Source: a bacterium (lineage in GTDB: Bacteria; Planctomycetota; Planctomycetia; Planctomycetales; Planctomycetaceae). Taken from it: a stretch of DNA of 35,761 nucleotides. Of the stretch, positions 8,058 through 16,500 are shown one piece after another. The notes below the pieces were generated by a model. The model was not told the origin of the DNA. It saw only the letters and a program-made list of their open reading frames with translations, and did not search any database. Positions within the stretch are counted from its first letter, which is position 1; each line of letters opens with the position of its first letter. The position numbers were made by a program, and so were the translations under genes. Location of the stretch: NCBI GenBank assembly GCA_016124895.1, contig WGMU01000084.1, positions 1 to 35,761 on the forward strand. Reading direction: 5' to 3'.

Positions 8058-11000
8058 ATGTTTCGACTCGTAATGATCGCTGCCCTCATCTGGCTGATTT
8101 CAGCGGAAGCTCGCGCCGCTGGCGTCGATTACCTGCGAGACGTCAAACCGCTGCTGCAGGAGAAGTGTTTCACCTGCCACGGAGCATTGAAACAGGAGTC
8201 CGGGCTGCGGGCTGACACGGCGGCCAGTCTGCTCAAAGGAGGAGACAGCGGTGCGGCGATCGTTGCCGGGAAGCCGGACGAGAGTCTGCTGGTCGACGTG
8301 CTGACCGGCGACGCGGGTTTCCGAATGCCGCCGGATGGCGAAGGCGCTCCACTGACGGACGACGAGATCAGCCTCATCGTGCGCTGGATTCAGAACGGCG
8401 CGACTGCTCCGGAAGGCGAAGAGCCGCAGTCCGATCCGCACGCCTGGTGGTCGTATCTGCCGATTGCCGATCCTGCCGTGCCGACGCCAGCCGATCCCGC
8501 CTGGCGAGCCTCACCGATTGACGCCTTCATCGCGGCGGCTCGTGACGAACGGGGGCTGACTCCGCGCCAGGACGCTCCGCCGGCGGTCTGGCTGCGGCGG
8601 GTCTATCTCGATCTGATTGGCCTGCCGCCGACGCGTGAGGAACTGCTGGCGTTTCTGCGCGATGATTCACGCTCGGCTCGCGAACGCGTTGTCGATGATC
8701 TGCTCACACGGCCACAGTACGGTGAACGCTGGGGCCGGCACTGGATGGACATCTGGCGGTACAGCGACTGGTACGGACGTCGCGAGAGTAACGAAATCCG
8801 CTACAGCCAGAGGCACATCTGGCGCTGGCGGGACTGGATCATCGACTCGCTGAACGCGGACAAGGGTTACGACCAGATGATCCGCGAGATGCTGGCCGCC
8901 GACGAGATCGCGTCGGACGATCCGGCGATCCTGCCTGCCACCGGATACCTCGGCCGCAACTGGTACAAGTTCGACCGCAATGTCTGGCTGTTCGACACCG
9001 TCGAGAAAACCAGCGAAGCGCTGCTCGGCCTGACGATGCGCTGCAGCCGCTGCCACGATCACAAGTACGACCCGATTACGCAGCAGGACTACTACCGTTT
9101 CCGCGCGTTCTTCGAGCCGCATGACGTGCGCATCGACCCGGTCTCGGCGAGCGTGCCCACGGAAACCGACAACGGTGCCGACAAGGTTCTCGCCGACGGC
9201 ATCCCACGCATCTTCGATAAGGAGATCGAAGCAAAGACCTTCGTCTTTCGCCGCGGCGACGGTCGCTACCCCGATGAAGAGAACCCGCTGACGCCTGCCG
9301 TCCCGGCGATCTTCGGCGGGGATCCGGTCACCATCGAGCCGGTCCAGCTTCCACCCGGCGCGTACTACCCGGCAATGCGTCCCGAGGTTCGGCAGACGTT
9401 CGTCGAACAGGCCGATCAGCGAATCGCCGAGCTGACGAAGCAACTGGCCGACGCGAAAGCTGCCGTCGAAACCACCACCGCTACTGTTGAGAAAGTCCGG
9501 CTCGCCGCCGCTGAGAAAGCGAACGCAGACAGCACCACGGCCAGCGACTTCCTCAACGACGACTTTTCGAAACCGCAGCCGGACGTCTGGAAGACCGTCA
9601 GCGGCGACTGGGCTTACGCAGGCGGGCATCTCGTCGAGAAAGCCGTTGCCAGTTTCGCGACGATCGTCACGCAGCAGAATCACCCGGCGAACTTTCAGGC
9701 AAAGCTGCGGTACGTGCCGCTGCAGCCGGGTACGTACCGGTCGATCGGTTTCAGCTTTGACTATCAGGATCAGGGCAACTCGCAGGACGTCTACACCAGC
9801 ACGGGCGACGCGCGGCAGAGCGTCCAGGCGTTTCATCGCACCGGGGGCCAGCAGGTCTACCCGCAGGCGGGCATCGTGCCGACGGAACTGAAGGTGGGCG
9901 AACCAGCCGAGTTGTTCGTCACGGTTCGCGGCACGCAGCTCAGCATCGACCTGAACGGCAAACGTAAGCTCGATTACGTCCTGCCGATCAAACGCCAGGC
10001 CGGCAAGTTCGCCCTCTGGGTTCACGCGGGTTCGGCTGAGTTCCACTCGCTGCAGATCAGCGAGCTGACGGAATCGCTCGACGACCAGGAACGGAAACTC
10101 CGCGACGCGCAACACGCAGTCACTCTCGCCGAAGTGAAGCTGAAAACCGGACAGGCCGAACGTGACGCCGTCAATGCCCGCATCGCCGCCGACGTCGCAC
10201 AGCATTTCAGCAAAGACGAAGCCGAGCAGCAGCGGACCGCGTCGGAAGCCTCGAAGGCCGAGCGCGCAGTCGCTGCTTTGAATGCCGAAGTCATCGTTGC
10301 CGACTTTGAATACCAACTCACCGAACTTCGGGTCGCCAAGGCTGTGGCCGCGTCAATCGAGAAGCTCGAAAAGCAACTGGCCGACGCGCGAACAAAGCTC
10401 GAAGCCGCGAAGGCCGCAGTCGAAACGCCCGACGGCAAGTACGCACCGATCGGAAACGTCTACCCGAAGACGAGCACCGGGCGCCGGACGGCACTTGCGA
10501 ACTGGATCGCCAGTCCGTCAAACCCGCGAACCGCGCGCGTCGCCGCCAATCATCTGTGGAACCGTCACTTCGGACGGCCACTCGTCGACACGACCGAGAA
10601 CTTCGGACTCAATGGCCGCGTGCCAACGCACCCGCAACTGCTCGACTGGCTGGCGACCGAGCTGATCCGTAATGACTGGAAACTGAAGCCGTTGCACCGG
10701 CAGATCGTGCTGTCAAAAACGTACGCGCTCGCTTCGACGCCGGACGACGATCAGAACAATGCGAAGCTCGACCCCGAGAACCGCTACTACTGGCGATCGA
10801 ACTCGCGGCGGATGGAAGCGGAAGTCGTCCGCGACAGCGTGCTGTTCCTCGCCGGACAGCTCGACCTGCAGCGCGGCGGCCCGGACATCGCTCCGGACCA
10901 GGGCGACAAGGTGCCGCGGCGCAGTCTCTACTTCCGCAACACGCCGAACACGAAAATGGCGTTTCTGGAAACCTTCGACGTCGCTGACCCCAACACCTGC

Positions 11001-11312
11001 TACCGCCGCCGCGAAAGCGTCGTCCCGCAGCAGGCTCTCGCTCTAATGAACAGCGACCTGACGGCAGTTCGGGCACCTTTGGTTTCAGAAAACATTCAGG
11101 CGACCGGATCAGCAACGGCGTCCGATTCAGAATTCATCAACGCAGCGTTTGAGACAGTCCTCAACCGCCACCCCACCGAACAGGAAGCCATCCGCAGTCT
11201 GTCGTTTCTCACCGGACAGGCCGCGTCAACAGACGCAGCAAACCAGACCGCCGTGCGAACCCAGTTCGTCCACGTGCTGCTGCTGCACAACGACTTTGTC
11301 ACGATTCGATGA
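8058..11312 (+). CDS. Secreted PSCyt1/DUF1549/DUF1553 protein with inserted jelly-roll domain
   Basis: A 1084-residue planctomycete-type secreted protein. Residues 1-20 are a signal peptide. A PSCyt1 (planctomycete cytochrome C-like) domain at about 30-115 has haem motif CFTCH (37-41) and possible axial methionine M90. DUF1549 (PSCyt2) runs from about 150 to 360 and holds a second CxxCH (CSRCH, 329-333). A coiled coil lies at about 445-495, then a beta-rich region at about 498-670 that looks like a LamG or DUF1080-type concanavalin fold, then a second coiled coil (about 672-800). DUF1553 (PSD1) covers about 815-1080 (GRRTALANWIASPSNPRTAR onward). These proteins are abundant in planctomycetes, often beside DUF1501 genes, and are suspected of polysaccharide or sulfated-glycan breakdown; no reaction is proven. 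The DUF1501 partner follows after one small gene. Confidence 0.92.
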   Translation: MFRLVMIAALIWLISAEARAAGVDYLRDVKPLLQEKCFTCHGALKQESGLRADTAASLLKGGDSGAAIVAGKPDESLLVDVLTGDAGFRMPPDGEGAPLTDDEISLIVRWIQNGATAPEGEEPQSDPHAWWSYLPIADPAVPTPADPAWRASPIDAFIAAARDERGLTPRQDAPPAVWLRRVYLDLIGLPPTREELLAFLRDDSRSARERVVDDLLTRPQYGERWGRHWMDIWRYSDWYGRRESNEIRYSQRHIWRWRDWIIDSLNADKGYDQMIREMLAADEIASDDPAILPATGYLGRNWYKFDRNVWLFDTVEKTSEALLGLTMRCSRCHDHKYDPITQQDYYRFRAFFEPHDVRIDPVSASVPTETDNGADKVLADGIPRIFDKEIEAKTFVFRRGDGRYPDEENPLTPAVPAIFGGDPVTIEPVQLPPGAYYPAMRPEVRQTFVEQADQRIAELTKQLADAKAAVETTTATVEKVRLAAAEKANADSTTASDFLNDDFSKPQPDVWKTVSGDWAYAGGHLVEKAVASFATIVTQQNHPANFQAKLRYVPLQPGTYRSIGFSFDYQDQGNSQDVYTSTGDARQSVQAFHRTGGQQVYPQAGIVPTELKVGEPAELFVTVRGTQLSIDLNGKRKLDYVLPIKRQAGKFALWVHAGSAEFHSLQISELTESLDDQERKLRDAQHAVTLAEVKLKTGQAERDAVNARIAADVAQHFSKDEAEQQRTASEASKAERAVAALNAEVIVADFEYQLTELRVAKAVAASIEKLEKQLADARTKLEAAKAAVETPDGKYAPIGNVYPKTSTGRRTALANWIASPSNPRTARVAANHLWNRHFGRPLVDTTENFGLNGRVPTHPQLLDWLATELIRNDWKLKPLHRQIVLSKTYALASTPDDDQNNAKLDPENRYYWRSNSRRMEAEVVRDSVLFLAGQLDLQRGGPDIAPDQGDKVPRRSLYFRNTPNTKMAFLETFDVADPNTCYRRRESVVPQQALALMNSDLTAVRAPLVSENIQATGSATASDSEFINAAFETVLNRHPTEQEAIRSLSFLTGQAASTDAANQTAVRTQFVHVLLLHNDFVTIR

Positions 11313-11383
11313 GCCGTAGTGATCCGGGCAACCGGACTTCTTCACAGAATGATGAAATCGTCGTCCGCTCAGGGAGTCGCGAA

Positions 11384-11839
11384 ATGGACCGTGTGAAGGC
11401 CTATCGCACATGTGCCGTACCGTTGTCGATTCTCCTCTCGTTCGGTGGCGTTGTTGTCGCTGTGCTTCTTTGGGTGGTCCGCGTTCCGGTCACTTCGCCG
11501 TTTCCGTTCGTTGAAAGTGAATCACTCAATCGCCACGTGATCGGAGTTTTGAGCGTGGCGTGCGTCGGAATCGGTGTCGGCCTGTTCTTCAAAAACCGAG
11601 TTGCCTGGCACGTACTGCGATTTTATCTGGGGTTGGGTGTGTTGATTCCCGCATTGTCAGCGCTGGATGACAGAATCGTGGCATCGCGGGGCATTGCATT
11701 TACTGTCTTCAGTTGCATTCTGAATGCGATGATCGGCATTGGTCTCTACTTCGCATTGCGACCGGTATTTGCCGCTCCGATGAAATCTCAAGGTCCTCGC
11801 AAGCCAGCAAGTCCGTCCGACCAATCAGGGATACGCTGA
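11384..11839 (+). CDS. Small integral membrane protein, unknown function
   Basis: About 151 residues with four predicted membrane helices, at roughly 10-32, 47-65, 75-92 and 102-122 (for example LSILLSFGGVVVAVLLWVV). I do not recognise a family. The frame is open from an ATG at 11309 that overlaps the previous stop (ATGA). The ATG at 11384 has AGGGAG 7 bases upstream and starts directly before the first helix, so I prefer it; the longer form would add 25 polar residues. The gene lies between the DUF1553 and DUF1501 genes, which are usually direct neighbours, so it may be part of the same transcript or a late insertion. The tail is short and polar. Confidence 0.65.
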   Translation: MDRVKAYRTCAVPLSILLSFGGVVVAVLLWVVRVPVTSPFPFVESESLNRHVIGVLSVACVGIGVGLFFKNRVAWHVLRFYLGLGVLIPALSALDDRIVASRGIAFTVFSCILNAMIGIGLYFALRPVFAAPMKSQGPRKPASPSDQSGIR

Positions 11840-11899
11840 AGTCATTCGACCACAGCCGGTTCCCTCCAACTGATTCAACCCCTTCATTTGAGTCCTGCC

Positions 11900-13357
11900 A
11901 TGTCCAACCCATTTCCCTGTGGCCGAGTTCCGCGGCGTCAGTTTCTGACGGACTGCGGGATGGGTTTTACCGGGCTGGCTCTGAGCGCGATGCTGCAGCG
12001 GGACGGGTTCGGTGCGGCGTCTGACGCGGCTCATCTTCCAAGCGGAAATCCTTTGTTCGCTCCCAAAGCGAAGAGCGTGATCTGGTTTTTTATGCTCGGA
12101 GGAACAAGCCATGTTGAGTCGTTCGATCCAAAACCGGCTCTGACCGAACACCGCGGGAAAACGTTCGACGAGTCGCCGTTCGGCAAGGCCGTTCTGGAGT
12201 CGCCGTTCTATCGAAAAAACGTCCGTGACTTCGCCGGTGTGCCGCGCGATCTAATGCCGAAGATCTACCCGCTGCAGATCGGTTATCGAAAACGCGGTGA
12301 GAGCGGCATCGAGGTCAGCGACTGGTGGCCGCACCTCTCCGAGTGCGTCGACGACCTGGCCATCGTCCGGTCGATGTGGACGACAGATAACGACCACGCA
12401 GCTCAACTTCAGTTTCACACGGGCCGGCACATCTTCGACGGCTTTTTCCCGTCGATCGGTTCCTGGGTGCATTACGGGCTCGGCACGCTGAACGAGAACC
12501 TGCCACAGTTCATCGTGCTCGGTGGCCCTCCCGGCGACTGCTGCGGCGGAGTCGGTGCTCACGACGGCAGCTACCTCGGCCCCGAGCATTCCGGAATCCG
12601 GATGACGCTCGATCCAAATAACCCGCTGGCGTTCGGACGACCGACTGGCAACGTGACGACGCAGCAGCGGCGCAGCCAGCTCGACCTGCTGCGCGACCTC
12701 AACGAACTGACTGCGGTCGAGTACCCCGACGATGCTGCGCTGAGAGCACGCATCAAGAGTTACGAACTCGCCTTCCGGATGCAGACCGCCGTGCCTGAGG
12801 TCGTCAATCTGGCTGATGAAACGGAAGCGACACAGAAGCTGTACGGCCTCGACAACGCCGCGACGAAGACGGTCGCGTCACAGGCCCTGACTGCAAGGCG
12901 GCTCGTCGAACGCGGCGTCCGCTTCGTGCAGATTTATCACGATGGTTGGGACGCGCACTCGAAGCTGAAGGAAAACCACACGCAGAAGACGCAGCAGGTC
13001 GATCAGCCAATTGCAGGACTGCTCAAGGATCTGAAGCAGCGCGGTCTGCTGGACGAAACGCTGGTCGTCTGGGCAACCGAGTTTGGCCGCACGCCGGGAG
13101 CTGAACGCTCCGACGGCCGTGATCATCATCCGTACGGCTTTTCCGTCTGGATGGCCGGCGGCGGCCTGAAACGCGGCGTCGTTCACGGCGCGACCGACGA
13201 ACTCGGTTTCCACGCCGTCGAGCATCGCCACTACGTGACCGACATCCATGCCACCATCCTGCACCAGCTCGGCCTGGACCCGCACGCCTTGGAAGTCCCC
13301 GGCCACAAACGCCTCGAAATCGACTTCGGCCACCCCATCCGCGAGATCATCGCGTGA
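11900..13357 (+). CDS. Tat-exported DUF1501 protein
   Basis: A 485-residue protein of the DUF1501 family, in the alkaline phosphatase/sulfatase-like superfamily. The N-terminus has a twin-arginine signal ([18 protein letters not shown]), implying folded export, often with a metal or cofactor. Family blocks seen are [20 protein letters not shown] near the start, [20 protein letters not shown], and [14 protein letters not shown] plus [18 protein letters not shown] near the end, with metal-ligand-like D and H residues. DUF1501 genes are typically paired with PSCyt1/DUF1553 genes, as here; together they are thought to act in periplasmic degradation of complex substrates, which is inference. The ATG at 11900 is chosen over an in-frame TTG four codons earlier. 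A terminator-like hairpin follows at 13395. Confidence 0.93.
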   Translation: MSNPFPCGRVPRRQFLTDCGMGFTGLALSAMLQRDGFGAASDAAHLPSGNPLFAPKAKSVIWFFMLGGTSHVESFDPKPALTEHRGKTFDESPFGKAVLESPFYRKNVRDFAGVPRDLMPKIYPLQIGYRKRGESGIEVSDWWPHLSECVDDLAIVRSMWTTDNDHAAQLQFHTGRHIFDGFFPSIGSWVHYGLGTLNENLPQFIVLGGPPGDCCGGVGAHDGSYLGPEHSGIRMTLDPNNPLAFGRPTGNVTTQQRRSQLDLLRDLNELTAVEYPDDAALRARIKSYELAFRMQTAVPEVVNLADETEATQKLYGLDNAATKTVASQALTARRLVERGVRFVQIYHDGWDAHSKLKENHTQKTQQVDQPIAGLLKDLKQRGLLDETLVVWATEFGRTPGAERSDGRDHHPYGFSVWMAGGGLKRGVVHGATDELGFHAVEHRHYVTDIHATILHQLGLDPHALEVPGHKRLEIDFGHPIREIIA

Positions 13358-13394
13358 CGCAGCGAAGGCCATCAAAGTCCAAAGCAATCAAAGC

Positions 13395-13434
13395 AACAGG
13401 CCGCGCCGGAGCATTCCAACGCGGCCTGTTTTAA
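13395..13434 (+). terminator. Intrinsic terminator after the DUF1501 gene
   Basis: A perfect 11-base stem (arms AACAGGCCGCG and CGCGGCCTGTT, 14-base loop) is followed by TTAAT. It lies 38 bases after the stop at 13357 and should end the 8058-13357 transcript. Confidence 0.7.
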
Positions 13435-13490
13435 TCCTGAGGAAACCGGACTCAATCAGTCTGATTGTTCAGCGTTCAGTGGATCGTGAT

Positions 13491-13597
13491 GTCTCGATTT
13501 TCAAATTGGGTGGCCGGGGCTGGACTGAGCCTGCGAAGGAAGCCCCGGGGTTTCGCTCGTACCTCGCTCCAACCCCGGCCACCCAAAAATTGAGACC
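13491..13597. repeat. Long intergenic palindrome, GGGTGGCCGGGG type
   Basis: The outer arms (core GGGTGGCCGGGGCTGGA at about 13508-13524, and its inverted partner at about 13568-13585, with the match extending outward into GTCTC and ATTTT on both sides) enclose about 43 bases. The inside contains the smaller segments AGCCCCGGGG and CGAAGG...TTTCGCT. It sits between convergent genes after the DUF1501 terminator. It differs in sequence from the GTGCCACTGGCT type. Confidence 0.75.
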
Positions 13598-13653
13598 TGA
13601 AAGACCACGATCGCGTGCCGGCTGATTTCGGCGCACAAAACCGGGACGTGTCC

Positions 13654-14271
13654 CTACTGCGTCTTCGTTGCTCCGTCAGCCGCGGCAGTGCGGGAAGGCG
13701 ATTTTCCAGCGCCCTGCAGACTCGGAGCGTCCGACGCGACTTCCGAACTGTTCGAGCCGCTGCTCCAGTTCGCGGTTTCCCAGTAGGCATGTGTCTCGAC
13801 GACGCTGACGCCGAGATCCTTCAAGGCTTCAGCAACGCGACGAGTCGAGATGTTTTCATTGGCGATCACGCGCTGCAGCACGAAACGACGGTTTGTCGCG
13901 ACGTAGGCAAAGAACTTGCCATTACCCAGCCTGTCATTCGCGGCCAGCAGTCGCAATAGAGCTGTGCGCGGCACATCGGCGGCCGACGTCGGCAGTTCGT
14001 CCAGCCAGGCCATGATCCACAGTGACGACTTGTCAGCGCTCATTACTGCGCTCATTGACAGGCCCCACTCTTCCTTGTCAACGACCGAGCGGAAGGTGAA
14101 GTCGTAGCGTTGATCGACTTTCTCCGGCTTCAGGCCCATCGCGCTCAGCAGCGTACCCAGCGTTTCGGTCGAAAGCTGGCCGGCCTGCGGGGCATCGGCG
14201 GCGGTGGCAAGAGCCGGGGCAACGGCAGCCGCAGCTCCGGCGGCGAAGAATCCACGTCGGGACAGATCCAT
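13654..14271 (-). CDS. Tat-exported YbjN/CesT-chaperone-like protein
   Basis: A 205-residue protein with a twin-arginine-like signal peptide (SRRGFFAAGAAAAVAPALA, cut near ATAADA). The mature part, about 30-165, has the alternating helix-strand pattern and blocks (YDFTF, LLRLLAANDRLGNGKF, VLQRVIANENIS, and a terminal YW) of the YbjN/type III secretion chaperone-like fold. That fold call is moderate, made by eye. The last 35 residues are low complexity and rich in S, A and G. The ATG at 14271 has AAGGAG about 9 bases upstream, while the open frame runs 41 codons further without a better start. It is the last gene of a leftward run starting at hisB, with 76 bases separating it from the NUDIX-like gene. 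Confidence 0.72.
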   Translation of the reverse strand: MDLSRRGFFAAGAAAAVAPALATAADAPQAGQLSTETLGTLLSAMGLKPEKVDQRYDFTFRSVVDKEEWGLSMSAVMSADKSSLWIMAWLDELPTSAADVPRTALLRLLAANDRLGNGKFFAYVATNRRFVLQRVIANENISTRRVAEALKDLGVSVVETHAYWETANWSSGSNSSEVASDAPSLQGAGKSPSRTAAADGATKTQ

Positions 14272-14347
14272 CTGAGACACTCCTTGTCTGTGCGACGGCG
14301 AAATCTTTTTCGCCGCGGTCGAAGTCACACAGCGGAGTGCGAACGCA

Positions 14348-14956
14348 TCACAGCTCCGCGAGAAACTTGAGGCAAATCTGCGACCAGGTTTCAAAATCTT
14401 CGAGATCGCGTACCAGTTCTGCCAGCGGGGTGAACCCCGTCTCTATCATCGACTCTTCACGGGGCTGAACTTTGGGCTCGTCCAGGTCAAAAACGTGAAC
14501 AACGCCCAGATGCACCTTGCCGACTTCGGTCTCGTCATCGTTGATCATGCCGACAAGCTGCGACGAAAAGCCGGTCGAGATTTCGATTTCCTCGTCGAGT
14601 TCCCGCTCCATGCCAGCCGCGTAAGTCTCCTGCGACGAATCGCGGTCGAGCGTCGAGATGTGTCCGCCGACGCCAATCGACTTCTTTGCATGCAGCCGCT
14701 TCTCGCCCTGCTGAGTACCTCGCGTGTAATGAAACAGGCTGTCGCCGTGCCGGAACACGCAGTACGGAATCAACTGCTTGTAGCTGGGATCCTCTTCGGC
14801 TTCCGGGCGAGGCAGATATAGCGTGTGCGACGGATCGAGCAGCGTGTCGAGATACCGATGCACGTCCGAGCTGAACCCCTGAAAATACCCGATCTCGTGA
14901 AACAGCAGCGTCGGAACAACCAGAACGTGCTCAACCGCCTCAGAAACATCCGTCAT
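14348..14956 (-). CDS. NUDIX-like phosphohydrolase
   Basis: A 202-residue protein. The segment GVGGHIS followed by [17 protein letters not shown] fits the NUDIX box E-x7-REU-x-EE-x-x-U, which binds the metal for cleaving nucleoside-diphosphate-X compounds. The glycine expected six positions before the first glutamate is aspartate, and the GGHIS block stands further upstream than usual, so this is a variant box. The first 90 residues (including [14 protein letters not shown] and [19 protein letters not shown]) form an N-terminal part that I do not recognise. Similar planctomycete proteins are often labelled phosphoesterase. AGAGGAA lies 8 bases before the ATG. Substrate unknown; cytoplasmic, as there is no signal peptide. 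Confidence 0.75.
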   Translation of the reverse strand: MTDVSEAVEHVLVVPTLLFHEIGYFQGFSSDVHRYLDTLLDPSHTLYLPRPEAEEDPSYKQLIPYCVFRHGDSLFHYTRGTQQGEKRLHAKKSIGVGGHISTLDRDSSQETYAAGMERELDEEIEISTGFSSQLVGMINDDETEVGKVHLGVVHVFDLDEPKVQPREESMIETGFTPLAELVRDLEDFETWSQICLKFLAEL

Positions 14957-15024
14957 TCTCGTATTCCTCTTCCTTTCTAGAGTCGCCGTGCAAATTCACA
15001 AGCCTCACAAACGCAGGACGTCAA

Positions 15025-15507
15025 CTACGGCAGCGATGTAGCGGACGGCAGTTGCCAGAACGAAAGCGCGTATTCGTCAAGTTCGTCATCGTCCTCTGGG
15101 ACGAAGAACTCAACCTCGCACGGTCGGTCAGGGAACTGCCATTGAAGTTTCGCTATGTGAATCTCTTTCAGCACAGTGCCGAGAAGAAACAACTTGTCCT
15201 TGGAAAGGTCGTCACAACCTCGGTATTGAATGTCTGCGAGATGGATGTGGTTCAACACCCACTCGACCGACTTTCTGTTGCCGGATGTCTGCTGCTCAAA
15301 ATCGTGAAGTGCGGATGTCGTGAAACCCTTCCTGAGAAGATATCCCTTGTGTTCAACGAACTCCGGCCAGAACAACGTCGTGTAACCGACCGCGAGCGAG
15401 TAGGTGCCCATGCACCCAATCCACGACTCAAGGTCAATCCCTCGACCATCGTTCCACGCACCGAGCTCGTCACGCATGCTCTCAGGAATTGTCACTGTGA
15501 AACACAT
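15025..15507 (-). CDS. Conserved protein of unknown function
   Basis: A 160-residue soluble acidic protein with no signal peptide or membrane segment. Characteristic stretches are NDGRGIDLESWIGCMGTYSL, GYTTLFWPEFV, KSVEWVLNHIHLADIQY and WQFPDRPCEVEFFVPEDDDE. The pattern looks like a conserved hypothetical family found across several phyla, but I cannot name a function. AAAGGG stands just before the ATG. It starts 33 bases after the hisB stop on the same strand, so it is probably co-transcribed with hisB. Both neighbours are single-copy-type genes, so this looks like a settled chromosomal gene and not a mobile one. Confidence 0.75.
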   Translation of the reverse strand: MCFTVTIPESMRDELGAWNDGRGIDLESWIGCMGTYSLAVGYTTLFWPEFVEHKGYLLRKGFTTSALHDFEQQTSGNRKSVEWVLNHIHLADIQYRGCDDLSKDKLFLLGTVLKEIHIAKLQWQFPDRPCEVEFFVPEDDDELDEYALSFWQLPSATSLP

Positions 15508-15540
15508 GCCCTTTCAGTTCATGGCTCCGGTCAGAGACTT

Positions 15541-16137
15541 TTACACTTCCGTCAGCGTCCCCTTCGACGACGGCACGCCGGGCTGGCGAGGGTCAACCGT
15601 CACGGCCTGACGCAGTGCCCGGGCTGTCGCTTTGAATGAGGCTTCGGAAATGTGGTGGCTGTTGTGGCCGTGGTGCAGCAGCAGGTGCAGGTTCATCCGG
15701 GCGTTCGCCGCGACGGCTTCCCAGAAGACCTCGACAAGCTGGCTGTCAAATTCGCCGATCTTTTCGGTCGGGAAGTCGATCCGGTACACGAACGCCATGC
15801 GGCCGCTGAGATCGACGGCGCTGGTCAGCAGCGTCTCTTCCATCGGCAGCGTCATTGAGCCGTAGCGCGTGATGCCGGCCTTGTCGCCGACGGCCTGAGC
15901 GATCGCCTGGCCGAAACAGATGCCGACATCTTCAACTGTGTGGTGAAAGTCGACGTCGATATCGCCGGTCGCGTCGACCGTCAGATCGAACAGCGAGTGC
16001 TTCGCCAGCAGAGTGAGCATATGGTTAAAGAACCCGACGCCGGTCTCGATCTGAGCCTGTCCGGAACCGTCGAGGTTCAGTTGCAGTTGAATCTGAGTTT
16101 CAGCAGTCGAACGATTGATGGACGCCGAGCGGCTCAT
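15541..16137 (-). CDS. hisB: Imidazoleglycerol-phosphate dehydratase
   Basis: A 198-residue monofunctional HisB. It removes water from imidazole glycerol phosphate to give imidazole acetol phosphate in histidine synthesis, in the cytoplasm. Manganese-binding motifs are clear: FFNHML near the start, [16 protein letters not shown], and [20 protein letters not shown] near the end. Length matches the usual 195-200 residues, with no fused phosphatase domain as in E. coli. The ATG at 16137 begins the conserved part and has GGAAG about 10 bases upstream; the open frame continues 60 codons into the spacer and is rejected as non-homologous. hisA lies about 9.3 kb away on the other strand, so the histidine genes are dispersed. 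Confidence 0.96.
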   Translation of the reverse strand: MSRSASINRSTAETQIQLQLNLDGSGQAQIETGVGFFNHMLTLLAKHSLFDLTVDATGDIDVDFHHTVEDVGICFGQAIAQAVGDKAGITRYGSMTLPMEETLLTSAVDLSGRMAFVYRIDFPTEKIGEFDSQLVEVFWEAVAANARMNLHLLLHHGHNSHHISEASFKATARALRQAVTVDPRQPGVPSSKGTLTEV

Positions 16138-16500
16138 AACGAAGCTTCCGAACGGACCTGAGTGATGCGAATCTGTCGGAGTCTGACGGCTTGCCGCGCG
16201 GCCTGCAAAGGACTGATTCCCCATCGCATTCTGCGAGGCTGTGTGCCACTGGCTTTGCCGGCGATCCAGCACGGCCAGGCCACTCGCACGCTCAAACGGC
16301 AGCGACAGCAATTGCACCGACTCTCGCAGCAGACCGGGCCGGCAGACGGTAAGTTCGGAGCCGGCACCATCGCGACCAATTGATGGGCGGTCTCAACTGA
16401 ACGGAACAGCGTCTTCGGTCTGTCCTGTCCGTGCGGTCTGTCGATACGATCTGTCGAGTCTGCGTGCAGGCTCTGACCGAAAGCCGTAAGGAATCGACGG
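16138..16500. other. Divergent spacer between hisB and the DUF4159 gene, with a degenerate repeat
   Basis: This 363-base stretch must hold the promoters for both divergent genes, but I cannot point to a convincing -10/-35 pair. At 16241-16262 it holds one arm of the GTGCCACTGGCT element followed by a weak inverted partner around 16274-16290, which suggests a decayed copy. CTGTC/CTGTCC repeats occur at 16415-16455. No convincing gene is seen. Confidence 0.5.

Noticed and set aside
8667-10316. Long minus-strand ORF of 549 codons opposite the PSCyt1/DUF1553 gene
   Set aside because: It is a G+C-driven shadow: no recognisable domain and no ribosome site, and the plus strand has clear domains throughout.
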